A stretch of 10,792 bases of DNA from Prolixibacteraceae bacterium. Lineage in GTDB: Bacteria > Bacteroidota > Bacteroidia > Bacteroidales > Prolixibacteraceae. Made by a program: the position numbers and the translations under genes. Numbering within the stretch: the first letter of the stretch is position 1; every line of letters starts with the position of its first letter. Shown one piece after another: positions 1 to 6,022 of the stretch. The stretch spans positions 1 to 10,792 of the forward strand of contig JALOCD010000127.1 of assembly GCA_023228025.1 (NCBI GenBank). The letters are read 5' to 3'. A model generated the notes under the pieces. The model had not been told where the DNA came from. It saw nothing but the letters and a program-made list of their open reading frames with translations, and ran no database searches.

Positions 1-1106
1 GAGCCATCAAGCAGCTCCTTGTGAATGATGAGCCGCTCAGATTTTTTTGTGGAGCCCGTGAGCAACCGGACATTGACAGGCAGGTCGCCAATCAGTTTCA
101 TCACCGACTGGTGGTGCTGCATGGCCAGGATCTCAGTCGGCGCCATCATGCAGGACTGGAATCCGTTGTCCATGGCGATCAGCGAAATCATAAGGGCCAC
201 CATGGTCTTGCCACTGCCAACATCGCCCTGCAACAGACGGTTCATCTGCTTTCCCGCCAGGGTATCTTTCCGGATCTCCTTGATCACCCGTTTTTGGGCC
301 CCGGTCAGTTCGAAGGGAAGGTGATGGTGAAAGAAATCGTTGAAATGGTTTCCCACCTCCTTGAAAATATGTCCTTTGAATTTATTTTGCCGCTCATGTT
401 TCAGGTGCAGCAGCTTGAGTTGGATGTAGAACAACTCCTCGAATTTCAGCCGCATCTCCGCTTTTCGCAAGGTGGGAGGGTCTATCGGAAAATGAATGTT
501 GACCAGCGCCGTTTCGAGCGGCATCAGTTTAAGCTGGTCGATGAGCCAGTCGGGCAGGGTCTCTTTTATTTTTCCTTTGCAAAGTTGAAGGGCGGTATAT
601 TGAAATTTCTGAATCGATTTGGATACGAGAAAATTGCTTTTCATCTTCTCGCTGGTGTTGTAAAAAGGCTGAATGTATCCCTCTTTCTTTTCTGCCTCAG
701 CGACCACCTCCTCCAGTTCGGGATGAACAAGCTTCCATTTGTTGTTGAACTCGGTCGGTTTCCCGAAAATTACGTAGGGGAAATGCATCTTCAGGGTGGA
801 TTTGACAAATTTGATGCCCCTGAACCAAACCAGTTCCATGTGGCTCTCTCCGTCGTAGAAATTGGCAACCATCCGTTGCGAACGCCCCTCGCCAATGGTT
901 TCAAGCGACGTGATCACTCCTTTGATCTGTATGAAAGGAAGGGTTTCGTTGATCTCACGGATTTTGTAAAATTTGGTCCGGTCGATGTATTTGTAAGGGA
1001 AGTAATAGATCAGCTCGGCCACTGTGGTGATCTTCAGCTCCTGGGTAAGGATGGCTGCTCTTTTGGGGCCGACCCCCGGAAGGAATTTGATCTCCTGTTC
1101 TAACAT
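1..1106 (-). CDS. recG: ATP-dependent DNA helicase RecG, N-terminal half (runs off left edge)
   Basis: RecG remodels stalled replication forks and branched DNA (Holliday junctions, D-loops), using ATP to drive branch migration in the cytoplasm. About 368 residues are visible from an ATG at 1106; the family is usually near 700, so the second helicase half is off the window. The start MLEQEIKFLPGVGPKRA is the typical RecG opening, a helix-hairpin-helix-like 'PGVGPKRA'. The wedge/OB region follows to about residue 240. Then come the helicase Q region 'ELTGAQKRVIKEI', Walker A GDVGSGKT at residues 294-301 and motif Ia APTEILAMQH. The DEAH-type motif II is outside the window. It is divergent from the gene at 1272 across a 165-bp repeat-filled gap. 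A long opposite-strand reading frame (21-1103) is its shadow. Identity is secure; the downstream end cannot be judged. Confidence 0.96.
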   Translation of the reverse strand, partial: MLEQEIKFLPGVGPKRAAILTQELKITTVAELIYYFPYKYIDRTKFYKIREINETLPFIQIKGVITSLETIGEGRSQRMVANFYDGESHMELVWFRGIKFVKSTLKMHFPYVIFGKPTEFNNKWKLVHPELEEVVAEAEKKEGYIQPFYNTSEKMKSNFLVSKSIQKFQYTALQLCKGKIKETLPDWLIDQLKLMPLETALVNIHFPIDPPTLRKAEMRLKFEELFYIQLKLLHLKHERQNKFKGHIFKEVGNHFNDFFHHHLPFELTGAQKRVIKEIRKDTLAGKQMNRLLQGDVGSGKTMVALMISLIAMDNGFQSCMMAPTEILAMQHHQSVMKLIGDLPVNVRLLTGSTKKSERLIIHKELLDG

Positions 1107-1111
1107 AAGAA

Positions 1112-1262
1112 GTGGCTAGAGTGAGCTAAAGTGACTAGAGTGACTAAAGTATTTCGCTTCATCGAAAATAGCTATTTTTTCCATTAAGTTATTCAAACTT
1201 CCAATTCACTCGAATCTTTCTTCTTAACTTTAGGCACTCTAGGCACTTTAAATACTTTAGGC
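1112..1262. repeat. Inverted pair of 9-bp tandem arrays in the recG divergent gap
   Basis: The left arm (1112-1150) has four degenerate copies of GTGACTARA on the plus strand; one copy is 10 bp. The right arm (1227-1262) has four copies of a 9-mer like ACTTTAGGC. Its reverse complement, GCCTAAAGT, is the same unit in another phase with one change, so the arms are inverted copies separated by about 75 bp of AT-rich sequence. Each arm contains TACTTTAG pointing toward its nearer gene (1253-1260 plus; 1144-1151 minus). That is one mismatch from the Bacteroidota -7 box TAnnTTTG, but I see no matching TTG at -33. The function is unknown. Confidence 0.8.
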
Positions 1263-1271
1263 ACTTCTCCC

Positions 1272-2018
1272 ATGAGATACTATACCCGCAAATGGATCGC
1301 ATACCTCTTCAAAGCCCGGCACAGGAGAGGCCACGGGATTCACTCGCCCTTTCTTTTCAGGCTAATTACTGAGGTGATAGAGAACAAGGGAAATTATTCT
1401 GCCTGGCCTATTTTGGCGGCCGCCGAAGAAAATGTTCGGAGTACGCTTAGGATGGTTGATACGGCTTCCTATCAAAAATTGTATGAAACGGACAAGGGTT
1501 CAGATTGCAATGTCAACAAGAGACTTCACCTGCTGCCCGGGAAATTTGACCGTTTGATATTCAGGCTTGTAAACGAGTTTCAGCCGCGCTCGCTCTCTTT
1601 TTACGGTTCTACTTTTGGCGTTACCCTCATGGCTATGGCGCTAGCCGATCGTAGGATCAGGTTGGATGCGCAGGTAGAAAACGACCATTACCGGTCGTTT
1701 TGCAGAAGATTGATTGAGGTCTACGAAGTTGGAAATATTAATTTATCAGGTGTGGGGAAGATTTCTGCCTCCGATTTTGTTGTGGTTCAAGACCCGCTTG
1801 ATCCGGATGTGTGCAGTCGGGCGCTTGCGCAAATAGTTGAACAACCTTATGATGGTGTGATAGTTTTGTGCGGCATTCATGCCTCAGCCGAAATGGAAGC
1901 AGTTTGGAAAAGGTATCAAAAGGAGCCGCTGGTGCGGATTTCCCTCGATCTTTTTGAGATCGGAATTTTTATCTGCAAAAAGGGGCTGCAAAAGGAGGAT
2001 TTCGTGTTGAGATTCTGA
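1272..2018 (+). CDS. Methyltransferase-fold protein with degenerate SAM motifs (Bacteroidota family)
   Basis: This 248-residue protein has no signal peptide and is probably cytoplasmic. Its N-terminal motif GHGIHSPFLFRL (residues 20-31) and C-terminal block 'ISLDLFEIGIFICKKG..KEDFVLRF' (223-248) are hallmarks of a Bacteroidota family usually annotated as class I SAM-dependent methyltransferases. From memory of that family, the SAM-binding loop reads like E(I/L)GTSLG, a later strand FFDGNH, and a metal- or substrate-site segment FDDIHWS. Here the corresponding segments read FYGSTFG (110-116), VVQDPL (171-176) and LCGIHAS (199-205), so the acidic and glycine residues are mostly lost. The reading frame is intact and its edges are well conserved, so it does not look like random decay. 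I infer a pseudo-enzyme or a changed function. There is no Shine-Dalgarno sequence before the ATG, as is normal for the phylum. No operon partner is evident. Confidence 0.75.
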   Translation: MRYYTRKWIAYLFKARHRRGHGIHSPFLFRLITEVIENKGNYSAWPILAAAEENVRSTLRMVDTASYQKLYETDKGSDCNVNKRLHLLPGKFDRLIFRLVNEFQPRSLSFYGSTFGVTLMAMALADRRIRLDAQVENDHYRSFCRRLIEVYEVGNINLSGVGKISASDFVVVQDPLDPDVCSRALAQIVEQPYDGVIVLCGIHASAEMEAVWKRYQKEPLVRISLDLFEIGIFICKKGLQKEDFVLRF

Positions 2019-2056
2019 ATTAATTAATGGAAATATATAATGCCTCATTTTTTAAA

Positions 2057-2105
2057 ATTTGCCCACTCTAAATCTCCCCAAAAGGGAGATTTAGAGTGGG
2101 CAAAT
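2057..2105. repeat. Perfect 22-bp palindrome with 5-nt loop
   Basis: Bases 2057-2078 and 2084-2105 are exact reverse complements around the loop CAAAA (2079-2083). It begins 39 bp after the stop of the upstream plus-strand gene. It could end that transcript, but on the plus strand no T-run follows (TAATTC), so it is not a classical intrinsic terminator. On the minus strand the stem is followed by a mixed T/A tract. A dispersed REP-like or MITE-like intergenic palindrome is an equally good reading. The rest of the 216-bp gap is AT-rich sequence plus the promoter box for the next gene. Confidence 0.85.
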
Positions 2106-2207
2106 AATTCATCGTTGTATTCTCTAATATACCGGAAATAAATGAGAATTTCAAAATTTATAGATAAAGAAGTTTAACCGAACCCTCCGAACCAAAATAA
2201 TTTCAGT

Positions 2208-2215
2208 TAAGTTTG
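2208..2215 (+). promoter_or_regulatory. Candidate -7 box for the ABC ATPase gene
   Basis: TAAGTTTG matches the Bacteroidota -7 consensus TAnnTTTG exactly and lies 19 bp before the ATG at 2235, giving a short leader. No TTG is found at the expected -33 spacing (around 2185), so support is partial. Confidence 0.5.
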
Positions 2216-2234
2216 TACGACTAAAATACTTCTG

Positions 2235-2933
2235 ATGGAAAATGTGATCAGGTTAAAGGAGATTGTCAAAAATTATCAGGTTGGAACGCAGGTTGTCAGG
2301 GCGCTGCGAAAAGTGTCGCTCGATATTGCCCGGGGTGAGTATGTTGCCATCATGGGGGCATCGGGATCGGGGAAATCTACCCTGATGAACATCATCGGAT
2401 GCCTGGATACCCCTACATCCGGTAATTACCGGCTGAACGACAAAGATGTGAGCCTCCTGGACGACGACCGTCTGGCCGAAATCCGCAATACCGAAATTGG
2501 TTTCGTTTTTCAAACCTTCAACCTTTTACCTAGATATTCAGCCCTCGAAAATGTGATGCTGCCTTTGGTTTATGCCGGGGTTGGTAAAGCTAAGCGGGAG
2601 GAGGTCGCTACCGGACAGCTTATCAATGTCGGTCTGGAGGATCGCATGGAGCACAAACCCAACGAACTGTCAGGTGGTCAGCGGCAGCGTGTGGCTGTGG
2701 CAAGGGCGCTTGTCAATACCCCCTCTATCCTCTTGGCGGATGAACCTACCGGGAACCTGGACTCCAAAACATCGGAAGAGATCATGAAACTTTTTGCCGA
2801 TATCCACGCGAAAGGGAACACCATTATCCTGGTTACACACGAGGAGGATATTGCCCGTCATGCCTACCGGATCATCAAATTAAAAGATGGAGTAGTTGAG
2901 ATGGATTATGTGAATCCTAATCCGATTTATTGA
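2235..2933 (+). CDS. ABC transporter ATP-binding protein, MacB/LolD type
   Basis: This is a stand-alone nucleotide-binding subunit of 232 residues, the normal length. All ABC motifs are present: Walker A GASGSGKST (41-49), Q-loop Q93 in VFQTFNLLP, signature LSGGQRQRVAVARAL (145-159), Walker B ILLADE (165-170) with catalytic E170, D-loop GNLDSKT and switch H202 in VTHEED. The 'N(I/L)IGCLD.P.SG.Y' segment, FQTFNLLP and ADEPTGNLDS place it in the MacB/LolD/FtsE group. That group works with MacB-type permeases to move lipoproteins, drugs or peptides, or to do mechanical work at the inner membrane. No permease gene is adjacent, so its partner must be encoded elsewhere and the substrate cannot be assigned. 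A -7 promoter box lies 19 bp upstream, and a 9-bp repeat array begins 27 bp after its stop. Confidence 0.93.
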   Translation: MENVIRLKEIVKNYQVGTQVVRALRKVSLDIARGEYVAIMGASGSGKSTLMNIIGCLDTPTSGNYRLNDKDVSLLDDDRLAEIRNTEIGFVFQTFNLLPRYSALENVMLPLVYAGVGKAKREEVATGQLINVGLEDRMEHKPNELSGGQRQRVAVARALVNTPSILLADEPTGNLDSKTSEEIMKLFADIHAKGNTIILVTHEEDIARHAYRIIKLKDGVVEMDYVNPNPIY

Positions 2934-2960
2934 CGTAGAAGAAGGGAAGAAAGAGGGGGA

Positions 2961-3057
2961 GACTGGGGGACTGGGACGACTAGAACGACTGGGATGACTA
3001 GGACGACTAGGACGACTTGGACGACTTGGACGACTGGGACGACTAGGACGACTGGGA
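2961..3057. repeat. Direct 9-bp tandem array, 11 units of GACTDGGAC
   Basis: Eleven head-to-tail units begin with GACT, nearly all exactly 9 bp apart. The first is 8 bp and the last is truncated. Most variation is at unit position 5 (A, G or T); one unit has GAAC and one ends in T. The array occupies about half of the 210-bp gap between the ABC ATPase and the adenosyltransferase genes. A purine-rich run (2939-2960) precedes it. The GACTA core is shared with the recG-gap arrays. No matching reading frame with a start exists. Confidence 0.9.
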
Positions 3058-3095
3058 GACTGCTTTCCATCTGCCTTTCATTTCAAAATCTAAAT

Positions 3096-3116
3096 GCTAA
3101 CAGCCAATAGCTAATA
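3096..3116. repeat. Short 7-bp tandem repeat (GCTAATA-like, 3 units)
   Basis: Three units, GCTAACA, GCCAATA and GCTAATA, are followed by a partial unit running into a T6 tract. They lie 28 bp before the ATG of the adenosyltransferase gene. The array is small, so chance cannot be excluded on its own, but it fits the pattern of the other gaps. Confidence 0.6.
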
Positions 3117-3143
3117 GCTTTTTTCATTATCGATGAATATCTA

Positions 3144-3689
3144 ATGAGAGTATATACCAAAACAGGTGATGACGGGACTTCCGGATTGATCGGTGGTACG
3201 AGGGTGGAGAAATATGACCTGCGTCTCGAAGCATATGGAACGGTCGATGAGTTGAACAGTTGGATCGGGCTTATCTGCTTCCAGAAGATTGATCAGGCTT
3301 CCAGGGATCTTTTGATTTCCGTCCAAAACAATCTTTTTGTGATTGGTGCACGGTTGGCGACCGACCTTTCCAAGACGGATCTTTCGGCGAAACTGCCGTT
3401 TAAAGTGGAAGAGATTGCGAAACTGGAAAATGAAATGGACCGCATTCTGGATCTTTTGCCGCCGATGGAGCATTTTGTACTTCCGGGAGGGAGTAATCTT
3501 ATATCCTATTGTCACCTCGCCCGAACGGTTTGCCGAAGGGCGGAACGAAGGGTTTGTCAGTTGTCGAAAGAGGTTTCCATTCCTGCCGAATTGATAAAGT
3601 ACCTCAACCGCCTCTCCGACTATTTGTTTGTTCTTTCACGTAAATTTACTGTAGATGAGGGTATTGACGAAGTTCAGTGGGCGCCGTAA
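3144..3689 (+). CDS. pduO: Cob(I)yrinic acid a,c-diamide / cob(I)alamin adenosyltransferase, PduO type
   Basis: The enzyme transfers the 5'-deoxyadenosyl group of ATP to the cobalt of reduced corrinoid. It makes adenosylcobalamin for enzymes such as methylmalonyl-CoA mutase, in the cytoplasm. It has 181 residues, typical for the trimeric PduO family. The N-terminal ATP loop is TKTGDDGTSGLIGGTRVEK (5-23), followed by AYGTVDELNSWIG (30-42). The C-terminal active-site block is FVLPGGSNLISYCHLARTV (111-129), then CRRAERR with R131, R132 and E134, then YLNRLSDYLFVLSR (153-166). There is no Shine-Dalgarno sequence. I found no cobalamin-riboswitch B12 box in the 210-bp upstream gap, which is mainly repeats. 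No other cobalamin genes are nearby. The symbol pduO marks the family only, since propanediol metabolism genes are absent from the window. Confidence 0.95.
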   Translation: MRVYTKTGDDGTSGLIGGTRVEKYDLRLEAYGTVDELNSWIGLICFQKIDQASRDLLISVQNNLFVIGARLATDLSKTDLSAKLPFKVEEIAKLENEMDRILDLLPPMEHFVLPGGSNLISYCHLARTVCRRAERRVCQLSKEVSIPAELIKYLNRLSDYLFVLSRKFTVDEGIDEVQWAP

Positions 3690-3771
3690 AATTTATGCCT
3701 ATTTATTTTTATTCTCGCAAAAAAATAGTAACATCGCAAAACCGTTGAACAATAATCTAAATTAATATAAT

Positions 3772-3993
3772 ATGTATTGGACACTGGAATTGGCTTCAAA
3801 ATTGGAAGATGCACCTTGGCCTGCAACGAAAGATGAATTGATCGATTTCGCCATCCGTTCAGGAGCTCCGCTGGAAGTTATTGAAAATCTTCAGGAGATG
3901 GAGGATGAGGGTGAAATTTATGAATCTATTGAAGATATTTGGCCGGATTACCCAAGCAAGGACGATTTCTTCTTCAACGAAGACGAATACTAA
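3772..3993 (+). CDS. DUF2795 family small acidic protein
   Basis: This 73-residue, strongly acidic protein begins MYWTLELASKLEDAPWPATK. It contains DELIDFAIRSGAP (21-33) and ends DDFFFNEDEY. I recognise it as the highly conserved Bacteroidota DUF2795 mini-protein; its function is unknown. The 'WPATKDELIDFAIRSGAP..VIENLQEMED' segment resembles a small helical domain also seen in DUF2795 proteins of other phyla. The ATG follows an A/T-rich stretch (AATATAAT), which is typical of Bacteroidota translation starts and gives no Shine-Dalgarno. The 82-bp upstream gap holds no clear TAnnTTTG box. Its stop codon overlaps the stop of the opposite-strand OstA-like gene. Such strong conservation in a tiny protein suggests a basic cellular role, but none can be read from sequence. 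Confidence 0.88.
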   Translation: MYWTLELASKLEDAPWPATKDELIDFAIRSGAPLEVIENLQEMEDEGEIYESIEDIWPDYPSKDDFFFNEDEY

Positions 3994-5930
3994 AAATTGG
4001 CGTTCTGCTTACTTTTTGATGCAGGTTTCTTTTCGGGGCCTGCAATTTTTTTGCGTTTTTCGTTGAGGGGATAGAGGTCAAACCTGGATTTTGGCTTTTC
4101 ACTTTCCCGCCAGGTAAATCCCTTCAGCACCGTCTCCTCCGTTGTCAGGTCCTTCATCGGCGTAAGCTTACCCTCAGGTTTAGGAAAAAAAGCGATGCTG
4201 TCAATCTTGCCCTTCAACAAGTATACATTGATCTTACTGCTCTCCATCTTGCTCATCCCTGAATAGTGGTCTTTGTTTTTTAAGTAGTACAACGTAATTG
4301 CATTCCCGTTTACCTCAATGGTTTTCAATTCATTTTTTACAATGTATCCGATCAGTACCTTTCCGGAGATTTGGTTGAATTTGATTGAATCTTCACGCGA
4401 GATGATGAAACCGTTGTTGTCCAATCTTGCAATGTCAGGCCCTGGCACATGCGGACGATATTCTATTTTTTCGGCCGACAATTGATGCACGCCCGACCAC
4501 AAAACCGGATCCAAATAGAGCCTCATCACAGAGTCCTTCATTTGATAAGAGAGGGAGTCGCAAATTCCCTGCAGATCCCTCTTGTAAAACCTTACCCGGT
4601 GGTATGCCATGAATATCTTGTGATCCTTTTTGTCTTTTGCTTTTAATGTGTCTGACGTCGTAGCAACCGAATCCTTAAGAGCCGTTTTTATTTTTAGCAA
4701 AGCCTCCTTCCCGCTTGAAATTTTGGCTGTGTCTACTACCGCGGATAATGAATCAATCTTTGTTGGGAGATTCTTAATTATTTGTACTGCAGCAGTTTTC
4801 AGACTGTCAATCTTCGGGGCAAGTGTGTCTTTGACGGCAGTAACCAGCGCGATCGCCTCTTTGTTTTTATCGGCCGGGGTTGCAGTTGGAACAATTTTGG
4901 TCCCGGCAGATTTCTTTGGGACAAGTTCTTCCCTGACAAGCTTTTTTATAACTGCTATTTTGGAAAGGTCGGGAATGGATTTGAGTGTGTCTGCATGCAG
5001 GAATAGGGTGTCTTTGGGTGAAAACTGCATGAAAACGGCCGAGTCGGTAACGAAGGCAATTTTGGTCTTTTCATTGTAAGTGCCTCTCCTACCGGTGATA
5101 GCCACGTGGTTGGTGGTATCCGACAACAACACCCTGCTTCGCGCCCTGCCGGTGCCTGCACCCCTTGAATAAAAAAGAGTATCACCCTGCAATGACTGCT
5201 CCTTGCCAATAATCTTGGAGGCTTTGTAGAGTTCTGCAATATTTGTTCGGGTATCGTACCAACCTTTTTCGGAATAGAGTGTGCCTTGTTTGGTGGTTCC
5301 GACAATGTGAGTTGGTCCGACGATAAAGACCCTTTCAATCTTGCTGTTGTATTTCAGGGTGTCGGAGGTCAGGACAAAATCCTTGTTGGTTACCTTCACG
5401 GAATCTTTGAAGAAAAAGAGGTCTTCGTTCGCATAGTAACGACCTATTTTACTGACAAGTACATTGGCGGTGTCGACGATTTTACCCCAGGTTTGGTAAT
5501 TCCCAATGTTTGAGCGAAGGTCAAACACTAATTCATCTGTAGTCAATACAATGGATTTGTTGACCAATTTTACGTTACCCCTTACCTTGGCAATTCTACT
5601 GTTTCCTTCATATTTAATTCGATCTCCGTACAGATTCAAAGTGTCTCCCTGAATAATATGAACATGGCCAAAGGCATCCACCATGTTGCTGTCTTTGTAG
5701 GAATAAGCGCTGTCGCAATAAAGGAGTGCATTGTTGTGGCTCAGCTTTACATTGCCGATTAAACGATCGGCGTTGGCTATAATTTTTCTGTCGTAGGTGT
5801 AAATGTCGGCATTCAGGATCTCAATTCTCTTCTTCCCTCCGGGTTGAGGCAATGATCCCGACACAACGTGAAATGCCACGATCAGCAGCAGGGCGCCAAA
5901 CAGACTATTTCCTATTTTTTGGATTCCCAT
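3990..5930 (-). CDS. OstA-like LPS-transport (LptA/LptD-N domain) protein
   Basis: This 646-residue exported protein has an N-terminal signal sequence (hydrophobic 10-25, FGALLLIVAFHVVSGS). Residues about 35-320 form a series of OstA/LptA-type beta-jellyroll strands of the form 'A..L.GNVKL...N..L.CDSA..Y......AFGHVHI..GDTL.L.GD...Y'. Proteins with this domain bind lipid A and bridge LPS across the periplasm to LptD. Residues about 325-435 are a Lys/Ala/Thr/Ser-rich linker with two KIDSL repeats (373-377, 391-395). A second OstA-like section (436-610) follows. The C-terminus is basic, with many Lys. It is the last gene of the guaB-lipoprotein-surA cluster, 92 bp after surA. Its TAG stop overlaps the DUF2795 stop. 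The family is recognised with confidence; whether it replaces LptA or supplements it is not known to me. Confidence 0.88.
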   Translation of the reverse strand: MGIQKIGNSLFGALLLIVAFHVVSGSLPQPGGKKRIEILNADIYTYDRKIIANADRLIGNVKLSHNNALLYCDSAYSYKDSNMVDAFGHVHIIQGDTLNLYGDRIKYEGNSRIAKVRGNVKLVNKSIVLTTDELVFDLRSNIGNYQTWGKIVDTANVLVSKIGRYYANEDLFFFKDSVKVTNKDFVLTSDTLKYNSKIERVFIVGPTHIVGTTKQGTLYSEKGWYDTRTNIAELYKASKIIGKEQSLQGDTLFYSRGAGTGRARSRVLLSDTTNHVAITGRRGTYNEKTKIAFVTDSAVFMQFSPKDTLFLHADTLKSIPDLSKIAVIKKLVREELVPKKSAGTKIVPTATPADKNKEAIALVTAVKDTLAPKIDSLKTAAVQIIKNLPTKIDSLSAVVDTAKISSGKEALLKIKTALKDSVATTSDTLKAKDKKDHKIFMAYHRVRFYKRDLQGICDSLSYQMKDSVMRLYLDPVLWSGVHQLSAEKIEYRPHVPGPDIARLDNNGFIISREDSIKFNQISGKVLIGYIVKNELKTIEVNGNAITLYYLKNKDHYSGMSKMESSKINVYLLKGKIDSIAFFPKPEGKLTPMKDLTTEETVLKGFTWRESEKPKSRFDLYPLNEKRKKIAGPEKKPASKSKQNANF

Positions 5931-5953
5931 AACATTTTATGCGATAAGATAAT

Positions 5954-6013
5954 AGTTGAGAGTTAAGAGTGGAAAGTGGAAAATTCTCAACTCTCCACTC
6001 TCAACTCTCAACT
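5954..6013. repeat. Inverted 7-bp repeat arrays forming a hairpin between surA and the OstA-like gene
   Basis: Left-arm units are GTTGAGA, GTTAAGA, GTGGAAA and GTGGAAA. Right-arm units are TCTCAAC, TCTCCAC, TCTCAAC and TCTCAAC. Pairing 5954-5982 with 5985-6013 gives 25 matches in 29 positions, and the four mismatches are all purine or pyrimidine transitions. It fills most of the 92-bp gap inside a minus-strand gene cluster and would be transcribed. No T-run follows it, so it is not a standard terminator. Confidence 0.88.
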
Positions 6014-6022
6014 GATACCCAA

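Noticed and set aside
21..1103. 360-residue plus-strand open frame
   Set aside because: It lies opposite recG, whose helicase motifs (GDVGSGKT, APTEILAMQH) read cleanly on the minus strand. The plus-strand translation has no recognisable domain.
2961..3057. CRISPR array or coding repeat (Leu-Gly-Arg in one frame)
   Set aside because: Units are 9 bp with no spacers, so it is not CRISPR. The Leu-Gly-Arg frame is broken by a TGA in the fourth unit and has no start codon.
2934..3143. Cobalamin riboswitch upstream of the adenosyltransferase gene
   Set aside because: No B12-box-like sequence is visible, and most of the gap is 9-bp and 7-bp repeats.
4630..5079. 149-residue plus-strand frame with hydrophobic stretches that could pass for a membrane protein
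   Set aside because: It is antisense to the OstA-like linker, and its composition is explained by the complement of Lys/Asp/Thr-rich codons.
5954..6013. Intrinsic terminator after surA
   Set aside because: The hairpin is long and imperfect, and no T-run follows on the transcribed strand. The next gene is in the same direction with no promoter box.
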